A DNA stretch of 6,674 nt, from positions 1 to 6,674 of the forward strand of contig JBFIHZ010000240.1 of NCBI GenBank assembly GCA_041601535.1, read 5' to 3'. The notes below the pieces were generated by a model. That model saw only the letters and a program-made list of their open reading frames with translations. It searched no databases and had not been told where the DNA came from. A program made the position numbers and the translations under genes. The DNA is from JBFIHZ01 sp041601535 (GTDB lineage Bacteria; Pseudomonadota; Gammaproteobacteria; Xanthomonadales; SZUA-36). Numbering within the stretch: position 1 is the stretch's first letter; each line of letters opens with the position of its first letter. Of this stretch, positions 5,524 through 6,674 are shown piece after piece.

Positions 5524-6558
5524 ATGATGCACACTACTGCTATTGATCCTTCGCTGCCGCTGTGCGATCTGCACCGCCACCTGGATGGCAGCATTCGGCT
5601 GCAAACCCTGCTGGACCTGGCACAGCAGCACGGCATCCGTTTGCCGGCAGACACGCCTGAAGGCCTGCGGCCGCACGTGCAGGTGGTGGGGGCCGAAGCC
5701 GGACTGATGGAGTTTATCGGCAAATTCCGCTATCTGACCGAGGTGCTGGTTGATGCCGAGGCCTGCCGCCGGGTGGCAGAGGAGAATGTGGAAGATGCCA
5801 GGGCCGAAGGGCTGGATTACATCGAGTTGCGGTTCAGCCCGTGGTTTATGGCTGAACGGTACGGCCTGAACGCTGCTGATGTGGTGGCGGCGGTGATCGA
5901 CGGCACGCGGGCTGGGTCGGAGCGCACCGGTGTGAAAGCCGGCCTGATCGGCATACTCAGCCGTACTTATGGCGTGGACACCGCGCGCGCCGAGCTGGAT
6001 GCGCTGCTGCAGCACCGCGATGGCCTGGTGGCGCTGGACCTGGCCGGCGACGAGCAGGGGTTTCCCGCCCATCTGTTTGGTGAGCATTTCAAGCGGGCCA
6101 GGGACGCCGGCCTGCACCTGACGGTGCACGCGGGTGAAGCCGATGGCCCGGCCAGCGTCTGGTCAGCCATTCGCGACCTCGGAGCGGAACGCATCGGCCA
6201 CGGCGTCCGCTCGGTTGAGGACGAAGCACTGCTGGATTACCTGGTGGAACACCGCATCGGGCTGGAGGTATGCCTGACGTCAAACGTGCACACCAGTACC
6301 GTGGCTGACCTGGCCAGTCATCCGGTTGGCCGGCTGTTGCGCCGCGGGGTGTTGCTCAACCTCAATACCGATGACCCGGGCATTTCCGGCATCGATTTGC
6401 CGCATGAGTATCAGCAGGCGGCACCGGCCGCAGGGCTGGCGGCGGATGAGCTTCGGCAAATCCAGGCCAACGCGGTGGAAATGGCTTTTCTGCAGCCGGA
6501 GGAGCGCGATAATTTGCTGCGCAAAAGCCAATTAAAGCATAGTAAATCAGATATCTAA
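5524..6558 (+). CDS. add: Adenosine deaminase
   Basis: A 344-residue amidohydrolase that converts adenosine and deoxyadenosine to inosine and deoxyinosine in purine salvage (EC 3.5.4.4), a cytoplasmic zinc enzyme. Metal and catalytic residues are all present: H17 and H19 in DLHRHLDG, H202 and the proton-donor E205 in TVHAGE, H226 in RIGHGV, and D283 and D284 in NTDDP. From memory it aligns to E. coli Add (333 residues) without internal gaps, with 5 extra residues at the N-terminus and 6 at the C-terminus. Shared strings include LRFSP, ALDLAGDE, LGAERIGHGV and CLTSN. Two ATG codons lie in tandem (5524 and 5527); the only SD-like bases are GAG at 5510-5512, so the exact start and mode of initiation are uncertain. 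The extra C-terminal residues (KHSKSDI) are encoded by AT-rich DNA unlike the rest of the gene. Confidence 0.97.
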   Translation: MMHTTAIDPSLPLCDLHRHLDGSIRLQTLLDLAQQHGIRLPADTPEGLRPHVQVVGAEAGLMEFIGKFRYLTEVLVDAEACRRVAEENVEDARAEGLDYIELRFSPWFMAERYGLNAADVVAAVIDGTRAGSERTGVKAGLIGILSRTYGVDTARAELDALLQHRDGLVALDLAGDEQGFPAHLFGEHFKRARDAGLHLTVHAGEADGPASVWSAIRDLGAERIGHGVRSVEDEALLDYLVEHRIGLEVCLTSNVHTSTVADLASHPVGRLLRRGVLLNLNTDDPGISGIDLPHEYQQAAPAAGLAADELRQIQANAVEMAFLQPEERDNLLRKSQLKHSKSDI

Positions 6559-6571
6559 GATTAATTTAAGA

Positions 6572-6605
6572 ATATAAATACAGGTATATAAATACACGTA
6601 TTTAT
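6572..6605. repeat. AT-rich direct and inverted repeats after add
   Basis: The 11-mer ATATAAATACA occurs at 6572-6582 and again at 6586-6596, a 14-base period. An inverted copy of its core follows at once: ATAAATAC (6588-6595), two bases, then GTATTTAT (6598-6605). As RNA this can fold as a 7-bp A-U-rich stem with a CACG loop, followed by a T-rich run (TTCTTTT, 6607-6613), so it could act as a weak terminator for add. It could also be a protein-binding site. The surrounding 6541-6600 has only 12 G or C in 60 bases. Confidence 0.6.
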
Positions 6606-6674
6606 GTTCTTTTAATGGGCAGGTATTAAACCCTGAGATCACTGCAGGCCGGCGCACAGAATCACGCCTGATCC

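Noticed and set aside
5461..6129. Minus-strand 222-residue open frame opposite add
   Set aside because: It is antisense to a fully conserved adenosine deaminase and shows no family motif.
6639..6674. Possible C-terminal end of a convergent minus-strand gene entering from the right (GSGVILCAGLQ then TGA)
   Set aside because: Only eleven codons are visible and no motif can be recognised; it may be chance, and sequence beyond 6674 would be needed.

Overview
The window looks like chromosomal DNA of a GC-rich (by eye about 60%) Gammaproteobacterium. The best taxonomic handle is the adenosine deaminase at the right end, which can be aligned from memory to Escherichia coli Add with no internal gaps. 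I cannot name a genus. There are no tRNA or rRNA genes, insertion sequences, CRISPR arrays or phage genes.

Layout, left to right. (1) Bases 1-672 are the 3' end of a gene that enters from outside the window. They encode 22 uninterrupted decapeptide repeats of the type E/D-R-A-N-D/E-A-x-K/R-A-A. This gives an extreme alanine-rich helix, most reminiscent of the alanine-zipper part of Lpp/OprI-type lipoproteins. (2) Bases 673-1018 hold no gene. A run of predicted stem-loops ends in a clear rho-independent terminator (914-941), and an extended -10 promoter follows for the next gene. (3) Bases 1019-5005 are a tight two-gene operon. The first gene encodes a 982-residue exported protein with a gluzincin-type zinc protease domain (HELVH), a TolB/PD40-like beta-propeller and a C-terminal region that reads as an outer-membrane beta-barrel. 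The second, whose ATG directly abuts the first gene's TGA, encodes a PrsW-family intramembrane protease with an additional soluble C-terminal domain. (4) A glutaredoxin-like gene (4990-5424, minus strand) converges on the PrsW gene and overlaps it by 16 bases. (5) A 99-base divergent promoter region separates the glutaredoxin from add (5524-6558), the purine-salvage adenosine deaminase. (6) The last codons of add and the following 70 or so bases form a sharp AT-rich island with short direct and inverted repeats.

How the genes may work together: the protease-propeller-barrel protein and the PrsW homologue are almost certainly co-transcribed and translationally coupled. This suggests a two-membrane proteolytic or envelope-sensing module, with one predicted protease at the outer membrane and one in the inner membrane. 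That pair is the best candidate here for an undescribed system. The repeat protein upstream would also fit an envelope role, but it is separated by a terminator. The glutaredoxin and add look like independent housekeeping genes.
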